Positions 1 to 9,848 of a stretch of 64,000 bases of DNA are shown piece after piece. The stretch covers positions 62,001 to 126,000 of the forward strand of contig NZ_JAENIO010000001.1 of NCBI RefSeq assembly GCF_016595415.1, in the 5' to 3' direction. The position numbers and the translations under genes are program-made. The notes below the pieces were generated by a model, which saw nothing but the letters and a program-made list of their open reading frames with translations, made no database searches and was not told the DNA's origin. The DNA is from Roseibacillus ishigakijimensis (lineage in GTDB: Bacteria; Verrucomicrobiota; Verrucomicrobiia; Verrucomicrobiales; Akkermansiaceae). The first letter of the stretch is position 1. Every line of letters begins with the position of its first letter.

Positions 1-2998
1 AGCGAATCATCTCCTGCGTGCGCCCGCCCTGGGTCCAGGTGCGCTGGAGAAGCTGCTGATCCTGATAAATCTCAACCACCGCCCGCGCTTCTTCATGACC
101 ACTGCCCCAGAGCAAGGAGAACTCTTCTCCCGGCTCGACCATATGCTCCGGTGCAACGGTGTAGAACGGCACCATGGTCGGAAAGTCCTCCCCCGCCGGG
201 TCGAGCACTTGAATCATGCGGAAGGCCTTCACTTCGCGCCCGTTGGCATCCTTGCTCGTGAGAACGAGCCGATAAGCGCCCGCGTCCAAAGTCGCCGCCA
301 GCTCCGCCAGTCCCGCTTCCTCACCTTCTGCGGAGGTGGAAAAAGCGAACTCCCGAACCATTTCTCCCAGTTCCCAATCCTCTGGTCTCTCAATATCGCG
401 GGCTCCATAGACACCCTCCCCAATACCAGCAAAAGGATCAATATTGCTTCCTGATTGAGCACGCGGGCAAGTTTCCGGCTCTTGCAGGCGATGGATTTTC
501 ACCACCCCCTCAGCCGCGCGCGGCTCCCCATCGTGGGAAAGCGTGCGCACCCTCACCGCGACCGGCTCTTCCGTCGTCAGCCACGCATCCGTCTCCAGCG
601 AAGCCTGCAGGGTGGTGTAAGCGACCGAAATCGTGCGGCTGGCACTGCGGGTCTCACCCGCTCCATCCGTGATGTCCACTGTGACGAGGTAATCGAAAAC
701 CGGCTCCTGCTCGACGGGAACCTCCGCATCCGGCTTGGCGGTGAAACTCAGCTCGAACTGCCCCTGCGCGTCGGTCTCCCCCTCACCTTGGGCAATTTCC
801 TCCGCGCTGGAATGCGGCAGGTCCGAGCGCCACCAGCCGATCCAGTCCGGCCAACGGGTTTGCCGGGTGACTCGCCAGGCCACCTTGGCCCCATCGACCG
901 CTGCCCCGGTGTAAGCCTCCGCGCGGGCCGTCACCTTCACCTCTTCCCCCAGCGCCGCTTCATTGCTAGCGGCCTCAATTTCCGAGAAAAACTTGGGCCG
1001 CTTGTATTCCTCCACGCGAACAGAGGTGCTGCCGGAGATCTCTTCACAGACAATTTGATAGCGGCCCAAAGCCCGACCCTGCGGCGCGGGGAAGGCTCCC
1101 GCCACCGAACCCCGCGCATTGGAAGTCAACGACAACTGCGCCACTTCCTCCCGGTTCACATCGAGCAAACGCACCGTCACCGCTCGATCCGGAAGGGTCG
1201 CGTAATCTCCCTCAGCCTGATTCCCCTGCGCCAGAATGGCCTTGAAATGAATGGTCTGGCCCGGTCGATAAATGGCCCGGTCGGTGAAGAAGACGCTCCG
1301 CTGAAAACCCTCCTTCTCCGGCCGCGAACCCTGATTGGCCCACGAACGCGCCACCGCCCGATCCTGCTCGCGCTGCGCAATCACCACATAGCGACGCTCC
1401 ATTTTCGGAAAAGCGAAGTATCCGGATTCATCCGTATGTTTCTTAGAATTTGCGAACACCTCGCCATGAACCGGCTGCCACCAAGCCTTCACCTCCACCC
1501 CTGACTGCGGGGCGCCGGTGACCGCATCGACCACGAAACCATCCACCCCACCCTGCGGCGCTCGACGAGTCACCAGCGCCAAGCGCGTGACGTGAATCCC
1601 CTGACTCGCCACGACATTGTCCTCGATCGAAAAATCCTCTTTTGCACTCGCAACCAAGAAATAGTAGCCGGGATCCACATCTTGCGGGGCGGTCACCTGG
1701 CTCGTGCGCCGCGCATAGTCGCCCTCATCGGGAAGCTCCTCGACCCAGCTCCGAGCCGGTTCTTTTTGCAAAAGTCGGCGCAACTCCTCCTCATCAAGCG
1801 TCGCCTCGGACGCCAAAGCCTCCTCTCCTTCCCCAAAGGTCATGGCATAGAGACGAAACCACACGCGACCCACATTCTTGTGCGTGACCTGAATCGCTTC
1901 CCCAGCCGGAGTCCACTGCGTCTCCGTCGCGAGCTGCAATTCTCTCTCCTCCAGCTCCTTGACGACATTCCCACAAAGAAGACCGTAGGGGTGCTCGGGA
2001 AAGGCCGCCCGCCCGGCCGTCGCCATCTCATGCGCAGCCACCAGCTCCCCCTCCTCCTTCAGCTCTTCCGCGAGCAGATAGCGCGCGCGGGCACTGGCAA
2101 AGTGATCCTCATTCTCGGCGATGAATTTCCGCAAGGCCGCCCTAAAGCGCTCCCCGCTCTCGCCCGCAATCGCTTCCTCAGCCCAGAGCAAACGCTCCAA
2201 TTGCCCATGCAGAAAAGCAGTTGGATCCTCGTCGTTCTCATGAAAGCGCAGCAAATTCTGATAGATCACAAGGGCCCGGCCTTGCGGCGAACCATCCGTC
2301 TCCGGCTGCCAGGCGAGAAAATCCTCCACCTCGCCCAAGGCCGGGGAATCGGGCACCATTTCCCACAGGTCACCCGGCTTGGCGGCCGCCGTTTCCTCCA
2401 GGGCATAGAATCCCGCCGCCTCGTGGGCGATGAAGTCGTAGAGAGTCGGCCGCAATTGCTCGCCGAGAGCACTTTTCTTCTCCAGCAAGCCATCGAGAGC
2501 CGAGGCCGAAAGGGTCTGCAGCAACTCCGACGCGTCCAACGCCGCCTGCAAGCGCTCGTCGATCTCGTCCAACATACGCGGCAGGCTCCACTCCGCGATG
2601 TCCTCGCCCTCGTCCACCCCCGCCCGGGTGCGCTGCGCATATCGCCAACGATTCTGCTGATAATGACGATGCAGCAAAGAGGCCGAGAGCAACTCGAGCA
2701 CCGGCTCCAGCTCGGCGGGAGCCTCCGCGATTTCGTCTTCCAAGGCGACCAGAAGCTGCGGCAATTCGCGATGAACTTCCCCCTCGGCCATCAGCCGCAT
2801 GACCAGCGCCTTGCCCGCCTCACCCCAAGCCTGCTCGGCACGAGCCGCCTCCTCAAGAGGCTTGAGCAGCGCGACCACGGTCTGGGGCTGGTCCTTTTCC
2901 TGCGCTTCCGCAACCGCCTTCCATTGGGCATCCCGATTCGCACTCATCAGATTCAAAACACTCAGACAGTATAGGATTAGACACAAAAACGATTTCAT
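1..2998 (-). CDS. Alpha-2-macroglobulin family protein, C-terminus cut by window edge
   Basis: Reads leftward and is open from the ATG at 2998 to base 1, so only the first 999 codons are present. The start gives a Sec-type signal peptide (MKSFLCLILYCLSVLNLMSA) with no lipobox cysteine. Residues about 25-480 are mostly helical and acidic. Residues about 572-586 read TDRAIYRPGQTIHFK, the MG2 signature of alpha-2-macroglobulins. Ig-like macroglobulin domains follow, including an R-V-E-E-Y-K-R-P-K-F segment. Bacterial alpha-2-macroglobulins are periplasmic or secreted protease traps. The thioester and receptor-like domains would lie beyond the left edge, so trap function cannot be checked. Long open frames on the opposite strand here are shadows of this gene. 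Confidence 0.9.
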   Translation of the reverse strand, partial: MKSFLCLILYCLSVLNLMSANRDAQWKAVAEAQEKDQPQTVVALLKPLEEAARAEQAWGEAGKALVMRLMAEGEVHRELPQLLVALEDEIAEAPAELEPVLELLSASLLHRHYQQNRWRYAQRTRAGVDEGEDIAEWSLPRMLDEIDERLQAALDASELLQTLSASALDGLLEKKSALGEQLRPTLYDFIAHEAAGFYALEETAAAKPGDLWEMVPDSPALGEVEDFLAWQPETDGSPQGRALVIYQNLLRFHENDEDPTAFLHGQLERLLWAEEAIAGESGERFRAALRKFIAENEDHFASARARYLLAEELKEEGELVAAHEMATAGRAAFPEHPYGLLCGNVVKELEERELQLATETQWTPAGEAIQVTHKNVGRVWFRLYAMTFGEGEEALASEATLDEEELRRLLQKEPARSWVEELPDEGDYARRTSQVTAPQDVDPGYYFLVASAKEDFSIEDNVVASQGIHVTRLALVTRRAPQGGVDGFVVDAVTGAPQSGVEVKAWWQPVHGEVFANSKKHTDESGYFAFPKMERRYVVIAQREQDRAVARSWANQGSRPEKEGFQRSVFFTDRAIYRPGQTIHFKAILAQGNQAEGDYATLPDRAVTVRLLDVNREEVAQLSLTSNARGSVAGAFPAPQGRALGRYQIVCEEISGSTSVRVEEYKRPKFFSEIEAASNEAALGEEVKVTARAEAYTGAAVDGAKVAWRVTRQTRWPDWIGWWRSDLPHSSAEEIAQGEGETDAQGQFELSFTAKPDAEVPVEQEPVFDYLVTVDITDGAGETRSASRTISVAYTTLQASLETDAWLTTEEPVAVRVRTLSHDGEPRAAEGVVKIHRLQEPETCPRAQSGSNIDPFAGIGEGVYGARDIERPEDWELGEMVREFAFSTSAEGEEAGLAELAATLDAGAYRLVLTSKDANGREVKAFRMIQVLDPAGEDFPTMVPFYTVAPEHMVEPGEEFSLLWGSGHEEARAVVEIYQDQQLLQRTWTQGGRTQEMIR

Positions 2999-3158
2999 GG
3001 GGAGACAATTTTTCACGACTCGCACCTTGCACGAGCGGCAATGACTTGGACACGAGAAAGACAGTTTTATTGGGATTTTTTTTGAGATAAGCGGCCGTTA
3101 CATTCACCTCGAAAGATTCTCATTGAGCGGAAGGCGACGGCCTGAAAGGTTCTGATCG

Positions 3159-3530
3159 ATGAAACTCACTTTGGTTCTCGCTGCCCTCTTCCTCATTCCC
3201 GTCGCCTTGATCAGCTCTTCCGAACCGGGAGGAATCGACGGCTGGGCTATTTTTGGAGCCTGCCTTTTTGGGTCCGCCGCTCTCATCGCCGCCGCCATCT
3301 GGCGTGATTCTAACGATCCCACCCAGCGAGCAATTTTAGTCAATCAACACTACATCATCCGAGCCTTATCCGGCAAGGAACTCACCGCAGAGGATCTCTA
3401 TCACCAATCAATGGAGAAACTAGGTGAACGTGAGCCCGTGAGTTCATTCCAAAGAGCCCTGTTGCAACTCATCGACCAAGGATTGGTCAAGATGGAGAAC
3501 GGCAAGTTTGCGCTCAAAGACCGGGTCTGA
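3159..3530 (+). CDS. Small hypothetical membrane protein with a possible winged-helix tail
   Basis: A 123-residue protein of unknown family. Two hydrophobic helices (about residues 3-20 and 28-46) form a hairpin. The soluble C-terminus carries a segment about residues 98-118 (FQRALLQLIDQGLVKMENGK) that reads like the end of a winged helix (helix, turn, short strand, Gly-Lys). It is divergent from the alpha-2-macroglobulin gene, with 160 bp between the two starts. No recognised function. Confidence 0.6.
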   Translation: MKLTLVLAALFLIPVALISSSEPGGIDGWAIFGACLFGSAALIAAAIWRDSNDPTQRAILVNQHYIIRALSGKELTAEDLYHQSMEKLGEREPVSSFQRALLQLIDQGLVKMENGKFALKDRV

Positions 3531-3555
3531 GCATCCCCCCACCGCGATGGTCCCC

Positions 3556-3726
3556 GGTAGGGATGCCTCCGGTAGGGATGCCTCGCCGAGGCATCCGCCG
3601 AATCCACCCTGGCCCCATCTCACCGCCCCACACCCACTCTCCCAACAACCGCCTTCCCCCTTCTCCACACCTTCCCCATCCTCGCGGCGGTCTCGGCGAG
3701 ACCGCCCTACCGGAGACCTCCCTACC
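3556..3726. repeat. REPIN-like pair of inverted REP hairpins
   Basis: The left arm is a 15-nt half unit GGTAGGGATGCCTCC (3556-3570) followed by a full hairpin unit (3571-3597) with stem ATGCCTC/GAGGCAT and loop GCC. The right arm is the mirror image on the other strand: a full hairpin unit (3686-3711) with stem CGGTCTC/GAGACCG and the same loop, then a half unit (3712-3726) whose reverse complement is GGTAGGGAGGTCTCC. Both arms have the same architecture, a GTAG foot and compensated stem changes, which is the layout of REP doublets mobilised by RAYT transposases. The roughly 90-nt spacer is C-rich and shows no gene. Confidence 0.7.
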
Positions 3727-3797
3727 GCCATCTTCGCACCTTTTCAGAATCCGCCTTTGCTTCGGGCGCCGGGTTCTGTGCAAACTCGGGTCGCGCG

Positions 3798-6308
3798 ATG
3801 TCGACCACCAAGAAGCTCACTCCCATGATGGCCCAGTATCAGGCCATTCGCCGTTCCCTGCCGGAGGACATTCTGCTGCTCTACCGCCTGGGGGACTTCT
3901 ACGAAATGTTCTTCGAGGATGCCAAAATCGCCGCGCCCATCCTGAATGTGGCCCTGACCAAACGCCACGACGTCCCCATGGCCGGGGTGCCCCACCACGC
4001 CGCCACCGCCTACATCGCCAAGCTGGTCAAGGCGGGCAAACGCGTCGCTCTCGCCGAACAAACCTCCGAGCCCAAACCCGGGCAACTGGTCGAGCGCGAG
4101 ATCTCGCAAATCATCTCCGCCTCTACCATCGACGACCTCACCGTGGTCGACGACACCCGCCACAATTATCTCGCCGCCGCTTGCCAACTGGGCTCCGGAA
4201 AAAAGCTCCGCTACGGCCTCGCCTGTGCCGACCACTCCACAGGCGAATTCGCCCTCGCGGAGTTCTCCGACCTCGACCTCCTGCGCGACGAAATCCACCG
4301 CCTCGCACCCTCCGAGCTGCTCATTCCCGATGACCAGCTCCAGCAGCTGGGCCGTCTCCCCGGGGCCTTTCCCTACGATGCCTACGCCTTTCTCGCCGAA
4401 ACCGCCGAGCACACTCTCAAGGATCACTTCAAGGTGCAATCCCTCCGCGGATTCGGCTGCGCGGAGATGACCCCCGCGATTTGTGCGGGGGGAGCCACCC
4501 TCCACTACCTCGCCCATCAATTGCGGCGCAACTGCGATCACCTCGCCACCCTCACCGTGCGCGACCACGCCGCCCACGTCCTCATCGACACCGCTTCCCA
4601 GCTCAATCTCGACCTCGTGCAATCGCGCTCCGGCACCCAGCACACTCTGCTGGCCACCCTCGACCGCACCGCCACCCCCATGGGGGCGCGCAAGCTGCGT
4701 GACTGGGTTCTCCATCCCCTGCGCGACCGGGAGGCCCTCGATGCCCGCCTCGACACCGTAGAGCAACTCCTCGCCGAGCCCTATCTGCTCTCCAAACTGC
4801 GCGAAACCCTCAAGGACGTGCGCGACATCGAGCGCACCACGGGCCGCCTTTCGCAAGGCAGTGGCAATCCACGCGACCTCAAGACACTGCAGAATTCCCT
4901 CGAACGCATCCCGGTCCTGCGCGAAGATTTGGCCTCTTTGCCCAAAAAAGGCGCTCTTTCCGCCGGATTACTGGAGGAAATCCGCGAGTTTCCCGAGCTG
5001 ACCTCTCTTTTTAGCGAAGCCCTCCACGACGAACCCCCGGCTTCGCCCAAAGACGGCAATCTCATCCGCGACGGCTATTCTCCCGAGCTGGACGAACTGC
5101 GCGCGGCCTCCCGGGAGGGAAAGAACTGGCTGGCGGAATTGCAGGAAAGCGAGCGCAAACGCACCGGCATCGAGACCCTCAAGGTGAAGTTCAACAACGT
5201 CTTCGGCTACTTTCTGGAAGTCTCCAAGGCCAAGGTCTCTCTGGTCCCCGACGACTACCAACGCAAGCAGACGATGGCCAATGCCGAGCGCTACATCACG
5301 CCTGCCCTCAAGGAGATGGAGCAAAAAATCCTCGGCTCCGACGAGCGCGCCAAGGCGCTGGAATACGACCTCTTCGTCCATCTCCGCCAGCAAGTGTGCG
5401 AGCACCTCGCCCCCCTGCAAGCGACCGCCGAAGCCCTCGCCACCCTTGATGTGCTGCTTTCCTTTGCCGAAACCGCGCAGCTCTATCAGCACACCCGCCC
5501 GCAGCTCACCAGCGATCGCACCTTGCACCTGAGCAATGCCCGCCATCCCGTGCTGGAGCAAACTCTGGTGGAAGAAAAATTCGTCCCCAACGACACCTCG
5601 CTCGATCCCGAAAGCGGTCGCCTGCACATCCTGACCGGACCCAATATGGCGGGGAAATCAACCTACATTCGCCAAGTGGCCCTGATCACTCTGATGGCGC
5701 AAATCGGAGCCTACGTGCCGGCCGAAAAGGCCACCATCGGACTGGTGGACAAGATTTTTTGCCGCGTCGGAGCCTCCGATGATCTCGCTCAAGGCCAGTC
5801 CACCTTCATGGTCGAGATGAACGAGACCGCTCTCATCGTCAACAATGCCACCGCCGATTCCCTGGTCATTTTGGACGAAATCGGTCGCGGCACCGCTACC
5901 TTCGACGGCCTCTCCATCGCCTGGGCAGTGGCCGAGCATCTCCACGATTTGACGCAATCGCGCACCCTCTTCGCCACCCACTACCACGAACTCTGCGACC
6001 TCGCCAGCACCCGCGAGTCGGTGGAAAATTATAACGTGGCGGTGCGGGAATGGAACGAAGACATCATCTTTCTCCGCAAAATCCAGCCCGGTCCCGCCGA
6101 CAAAAGCTACGGAATCCAGGTCGCGCGGTTGGCAGGCTTGCCCCCGGCCATCATCAAGCGGGCCACCGAAATTCTCAGCCATCTGGAGATGAGCGCGCAG
6201 CGACCCGACTCTGCGAAAAAATCGCCCAATCCCAAGGCCAAGAGCACCCGTGAGACCCTCCCCCAAGCGAACAGCCCCCAACTCGATCTCTTTGCCTTGG
6301 AAGAGTAA
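3798..6308 (+). CDS. mutS: DNA mismatch repair protein MutS
   Basis: An 836-residue protein of normal family length. It recognises mismatches and small loops and starts methyl-independent or methyl-directed repair with MutL. The N-terminal mismatch-binding domain has the Phe-x-Glu-type segment in GDFYEMFFEDA (about residues 33-43). The ABC ATPase domain has Walker A GPNMAGKS at 614-621 and Walker B ending in LDEIGRGT near 691-698, followed by the THYHEL switch. The C-terminus contains SPQLDLF, which resembles the beta-clamp binding motif. It is followed by a short AT-rich gap before the LysM lipoprotein gene. No mutL lies in the window. Confidence 0.98.
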   Translation: MSTTKKLTPMMAQYQAIRRSLPEDILLLYRLGDFYEMFFEDAKIAAPILNVALTKRHDVPMAGVPHHAATAYIAKLVKAGKRVALAEQTSEPKPGQLVEREISQIISASTIDDLTVVDDTRHNYLAAACQLGSGKKLRYGLACADHSTGEFALAEFSDLDLLRDEIHRLAPSELLIPDDQLQQLGRLPGAFPYDAYAFLAETAEHTLKDHFKVQSLRGFGCAEMTPAICAGGATLHYLAHQLRRNCDHLATLTVRDHAAHVLIDTASQLNLDLVQSRSGTQHTLLATLDRTATPMGARKLRDWVLHPLRDREALDARLDTVEQLLAEPYLLSKLRETLKDVRDIERTTGRLSQGSGNPRDLKTLQNSLERIPVLREDLASLPKKGALSAGLLEEIREFPELTSLFSEALHDEPPASPKDGNLIRDGYSPELDELRAASREGKNWLAELQESERKRTGIETLKVKFNNVFGYFLEVSKAKVSLVPDDYQRKQTMANAERYITPALKEMEQKILGSDERAKALEYDLFVHLRQQVCEHLAPLQATAEALATLDVLLSFAETAQLYQHTRPQLTSDRTLHLSNARHPVLEQTLVEEKFVPNDTSLDPESGRLHILTGPNMAGKSTYIRQVALITLMAQIGAYVPAEKATIGLVDKIFCRVGASDDLAQGQSTFMVEMNETALIVNNATADSLVILDEIGRGTATFDGLSIAWAVAEHLHDLTQSRTLFATHYHELCDLASTRESVENYNVAVREWNEDIIFLRKIQPGPADKSYGIQVARLAGLPPAIIKRATEILSHLEMSAQRPDSAKKSPNPKAKSTRETLPQANSPQLDLFALEE

Positions 6309-6553
6309 AAGGCTAGGGAAGCCAACCGGCACCAAAGGGAGCCAAAGGGGCCCAAACATAACAGCCCCTAGTGAAAACCATGGGTTCAGGGGGCCCCTCC
6401 CAATCGCTCTTTCCCTTTCAAAAGGTTAAAATTTTATCGCAAAAACCCAACCCGCAAGCTTGCCGGGGCCTATTTTAAAAGAAAAAAGGGAAAACAGACT
6501 CGACATTTCTTAAGTTTTCTAAAATATTTAATCCGTCTCATTTTCTCATCCCC

Positions 6554-7642
6554 ATGCGTCCGCTTCCCCTGACTTTGGCTCTCCCGGTTCTTCTCGTCTC
6601 CTGCATTCCCAAGGAGCACGAGACGCGCACACGGGAGAATCAGCCAGTCCCGGCACGCGAACCGCAGGCCGCACCCGCTCCGGTGGCGAGCGATCCGTCC
6701 CGGGACTTTTTGATGGAGCGGCTGCGGGCACAGGACGAGCGGGTGAGCCGCTTGGAGACGGAATTGCATGAGATGCGATTGCTCTTCACCAGCCAGCTGA
6801 AGCGCATTGAAGAGGTCGCCAACCGTCCTCTGCCCAGTCCGCAGCAACAAGCCTACCCGGGCCAGCAGCCCCAGCAGCAGGTCTTCATCATGCCCTCAAA
6901 TGCTCACGGCCCCGCAGAGCCATGGACTGCGGGGGGCGCCTTGGGCCTGCCCCAGCCGCCTCGCCAAGCAAGCCGCCACCAGGTGCGCAGCGGAGACACT
7001 CTTTCCGAAATCGCGGAAGCCCACGGCATTCCCCTCTCCGCGCTCATGGCCGTTAATCCCGGAATCGATCCCAAGCGCTTGCAAATTGGCAAAACCCTGC
7101 AAATTCCCAGCAGCGAGCAGGCGGAGCGCTATGCCATCATTCGCGCCTCCCGTTCGCGCAACTATGCGGTGCGGCCCGGGGACACTCTTTCCGAGATTGC
7201 CGAGCGCCACGGCATCGGGCTCAGCGTGCTCATGGCCAGCAATCCCGGCCTGGATCCCAAACGCTTGCGGGTCGGGACGGAGCTCTCCATTCCCCCAGCG
7301 CAAGCTCTGGGGGAAGCGCGCGTGGCCTCTCCCTCCCCGAGCTGGCAGAACTCGCCAGCCCCCCGCCAGCCCGCGTCGGTGAGACAAAGCAATCCCCCTG
7401 CGAATCCCGCCCCCTCTCAGCCCGAGCCTGCCCTCCTTCCCCAGCCCGTCGAAAAAGAGAGCTCTCTTCCGAAAAGGAAAATTCTCATCCGCATTCCCAG
7501 CAACACCTCTTACGGAGAAGTCGCGACCAAGGTGGGCACGGACGTCGACACCCTCAACAAGCTCAACCACTGTGCCTTGTCCGCCTCCTCACGCATCCCG
7601 GCCAACGGCACTCTCTACGTCCCGGCACCAGAGAATCAGTAA
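6554..7642 (+). CDS. LysM-domain lipoprotein
   Basis: A 362-residue predicted lipoprotein. The signal peptide ends in a lipobox LVSC with Cys17. Residues about 52-90 form a short coiled coil. Two clear LysM peptidoglycan-binding modules follow (about 142-185 and 203-247), each with the RxGDTLSEIAExHGI core and NPGxDPKRLxxG ending. A third, divergent LysM-like module (about 312-358) closes the protein after a Pro/Ser-rich linker. It probably sits in the outer membrane or periplasm and holds peptidoglycan. No catalytic domain is visible. The upstream 245-bp gap is AT-rich towards the gene and could carry its promoter, but no convincing -35/-10 pair was found. Confidence 0.85.
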   Translation: MRPLPLTLALPVLLVSCIPKEHETRTRENQPVPAREPQAAPAPVASDPSRDFLMERLRAQDERVSRLETELHEMRLLFTSQLKRIEEVANRPLPSPQQQAYPGQQPQQQVFIMPSNAHGPAEPWTAGGALGLPQPPRQASRHQVRSGDTLSEIAEAHGIPLSALMAVNPGIDPKRLQIGKTLQIPSSEQAERYAIIRASRSRNYAVRPGDTLSEIAERHGIGLSVLMASNPGLDPKRLRVGTELSIPPAQALGEARVASPSPSWQNSPAPRQPASVRQSNPPANPAPSQPEPALLPQPVEKESSLPKRKILIRIPSNTSYGEVATKVGTDVDTLNKLNHCALSASSRIPANGTLYVPAPENQ

Positions 7643-7698
7643 AATTTATAAATAAGGATTGCTTTTTTATTTTAATACTCCGAAGACACGGGGTGTCT

Positions 7699-8427
7699 AT
7701 GAAAAACATGACTGCCCCCATCATTATGGCTTGCCTGTGCGGATTGTCCCCACTTTCCGCACAATTCTCGACCGCAACCTATTCGGACTCCTATGACTCG
7801 CGAGGAATCAACCGCTCCGGTCAATTTCAAGTTCCCGGCTTCGACCCCTCACTCGGGGTTTTGCAAAACGTTGGCATTTCTTATGTCGCAACGACTGGTT
7901 ACGAACTCACCTTTATCTGGCGAACAGCTGATTACAACGGCACCGACAGTGTTGCCACCTCTGACGTGAGTCTCCGCCAAGGTCTGGTTACCCCTGGCCT
8001 GAACCCCGCAGACTTTGGCGGGAACGGAGTCAATTCCACTACCACCTATGATAGCGATTTTTGGACCAACGACAATTTCGTCGAATTCCAAAGCGGAAAC
8101 CTCATCAGCGACATTTTAGGCCCCATTGACGAAAACGAAACCCGGGTCACTCCTCGCACGGTTCTCGTCTCGGTTGACGAAGATTATAGTTTCAGTGATC
8201 CGGAGACTCTCGACTTTTTCACCCAAAGTGGAGACCTCACTCTCTACGACCACTCCAGTGGTTTCTTCGGGATCAGTATCCAACAAGGAAACGCTGCGAC
8301 AGGATGGGTCCTCGATAGTCTGGGTTCTCTTTCCGTCACTTATAATTACCTCGCCGTGCCCGAACCTTCCTCTCTCCTGCTCACTGGATTGGGACTGGCC
8401 GGCCTGTTTTTCCGTCGACGGAATTGA
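7699..8427 (+). CDS. PEP-CTERM sorting domain protein
   Basis: About 242 residues from the ATG at 7699, placed a few bases after a GGGG; an in-frame GTG at 7693 is the alternative. An N-terminal signal peptide ends near SPLSA. The C-terminus has the full PEP-CTERM signal: VPEPSS, a hydrophobic helix and a final RRRN. In known systems this tail is recognised by an exosortase and the protein is exported to the surface or matrix. No exosortase lies in the window. The middle is a Ser/Thr/Asp-rich beta-type region without a recognised domain. Confidence 0.85.
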   Translation: MKNMTAPIIMACLCGLSPLSAQFSTATYSDSYDSRGINRSGQFQVPGFDPSLGVLQNVGISYVATTGYELTFIWRTADYNGTDSVATSDVSLRQGLVTPGLNPADFGGNGVNSTTTYDSDFWTNDNFVEFQSGNLISDILGPIDENETRVTPRTVLVSVDEDYSFSDPETLDFFTQSGDLTLYDHSSGFFGISIQQGNAATGWVLDSLGSLSVTYNYLAVPEPSSLLLTGLGLAGLFFRRRN

Positions 8428-8461
8428 TATTGATGGTCCCTCTAGGCCTCCCATTTTGTTG

Positions 8462-9703
8462 TCACGAATTGGGAGGCGATTCGCTACCCTCACAATACGC
8501 AGCAGCGGCCAGGCCCGCGAGGGTCCCCGAGGCGAAGCATCCCTGCATGAGATAGCCGCCGGTGGGCGCCTCCCAATCAATCATCTCGCCGGCCACAAAG
8601 AGCCCGGGCAATTTTTTCACCATCAAATCTTCGTCCAGCTCCGACCAGCGAAGGCCGCCAGCGGAAGAAATGGCCTCGGCAACCGGTCGCGGCGCTCGCA
8701 AGGGCAAAGAAAAGGCCTTGGTGGCTTTGGCGAGACTCGGGGCGGACTCGAAGGGCCCCTGAAAGGCTTGCAGAAGGTCGCAAACCGCTTCCGGCAACTT
8801 CCAACGGACCTGTGCCTCCGCGCAAAAGTTCCGCCGCGCCGACTCCATCTTGGCGACGAGCTTTTCCTCGCTGAAGGGGGGCTTGAAGTCGATGGTGAGC
8901 ACGGGCTCGGCCATGGCCTTGAGAGCGGGACCCAGTTTATAAATGGGGCCCCCTTCCAAGCCATAGCGCGTCATCACCAATTCGCCACGCGCTTCTTCCT
9001 CCCCAGCCCGCAGGACGAGGTTTTTCAGCGCGACGCCTTCATGGCGGGCCAGCACTTCGCGAGGCCAATCCACCTCCCAGCCACAATTGGCCGCAGTCAA
9101 GGGAGTGAGCTCCAGCCCACGACTTTGCAAAATCCCGGTCCACGACCCATCGGAGCCCGTGCGCGGCCAGGAGGCTCCCCCCAAGGCCAGAATGACAGCC
9201 CGCGCCCGCACCTCGAACCGCTCTCCGGCTTGCTCAAAGGTGAGCAAAAATCCCTCCCCCTCGCTCTGCAAATCAACCAACCGGTGATTGACCACAATCT
9301 CCACTCCCTGCTCCCGAAGCCGCTGGAGCCAAGCGCGGAGAAGCGGAGCTGCTTTCAAGGCCTTGGGGTAGACCCGTCCGCTGGAGGCCACGAAGGTGCC
9401 CACCCCCAGGCGAGCGGCCCACCCCCGGATGGCCTGATTGTCGAAATTCGCCAAAGCCCGGGGCCAGAACTCCTCCGGCTGGCCGGGCCCCCGGTAGCGG
9501 GTCTGGAATTTTTCCAAGGGCTCGGCATGAGTCATATTGAATCCGCCCTTGCCCGCGATGAGAAACTTGCGCCCTACGGAACGCATTCCTTCGTAGAGAG
9601 TCACCCGGACACCCGCCGCGGAAGCCACCTCCGCCGCCCGCAAGCCGGCCGGTCCCCCGCCTACGATGACGATACCTTCTTTCTCCTTGTCCCGCGCGCT
9701 CAA
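8462..9703 (-). CDS. HI0933-like FAD-dependent oxidoreductase (TIGR03862-type flavoprotein)
   Basis: 413 residues. An N-terminal Rossmann FAD-binding site GIVIVGGGPAGLRAA (about residues 10-24) is followed by GRKFLIAGKGGFNMTH, typical of the HI0933/BaiN flavoprotein family. The C-terminal GLFVAGEMIDWEAPTGGYLMQ is the second FAD-contacting block of the same family. The PP_4765-type branch (TIGR03862) fits best; its substrate is not known. It is convergent with the PEP-CTERM gene, 34 bp apart, and divergent from the beta-helix gene. Confidence 0.85.
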   Translation of the reverse strand: MSARDKEKEGIVIVGGGPAGLRAAEVASAAGVRVTLYEGMRSVGRKFLIAGKGGFNMTHAEPLEKFQTRYRGPGQPEEFWPRALANFDNQAIRGWAARLGVGTFVASSGRVYPKALKAAPLLRAWLQRLREQGVEIVVNHRLVDLQSEGEGFLLTFEQAGERFEVRARAVILALGGASWPRTGSDGSWTGILQSRGLELTPLTAANCGWEVDWPREVLARHEGVALKNLVLRAGEEEARGELVMTRYGLEGGPIYKLGPALKAMAEPVLTIDFKPPFSEEKLVAKMESARRNFCAEAQVRWKLPEAVCDLLQAFQGPFESAPSLAKATKAFSLPLRAPRPVAEAISSAGGLRWSELDEDLMVKKLPGLFVAGEMIDWEAPTGGYLMQGCFASGTLAGLAAAAYCEGSESPPNS

Positions 9704-9848
9704 GCCAGCAGACTAGAAAGAATCTCCCCCCATGTCGATGGCTGCTTGGGTGCGCTGGGGAGGAGCGAAATATTTCCACCCCCACGCCGGTCAACTTGTC
9801 AACCCAAAGGCCACGAAAAGGAAAAAGAGAACGATCGTAAGAGGCCCA

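Noticed and set aside
455..2974. Two long plus-strand open frames (349 and 460 residues)
   Set aside because: Arg/Leu/Pro-rich translations without domains, lying antisense to the alpha-2-macroglobulin gene, which has a signal peptide and the MG2 motif.
8446..8477. Hairpin GCCTCCCA / TGGGAGGC between the PEP-CTERM and flavoprotein genes as a bidirectional terminator
   Set aside because: Only 8 bp with a 16-nt loop, no T run on either side, and it overlaps the end of the flavoprotein coding sequence.
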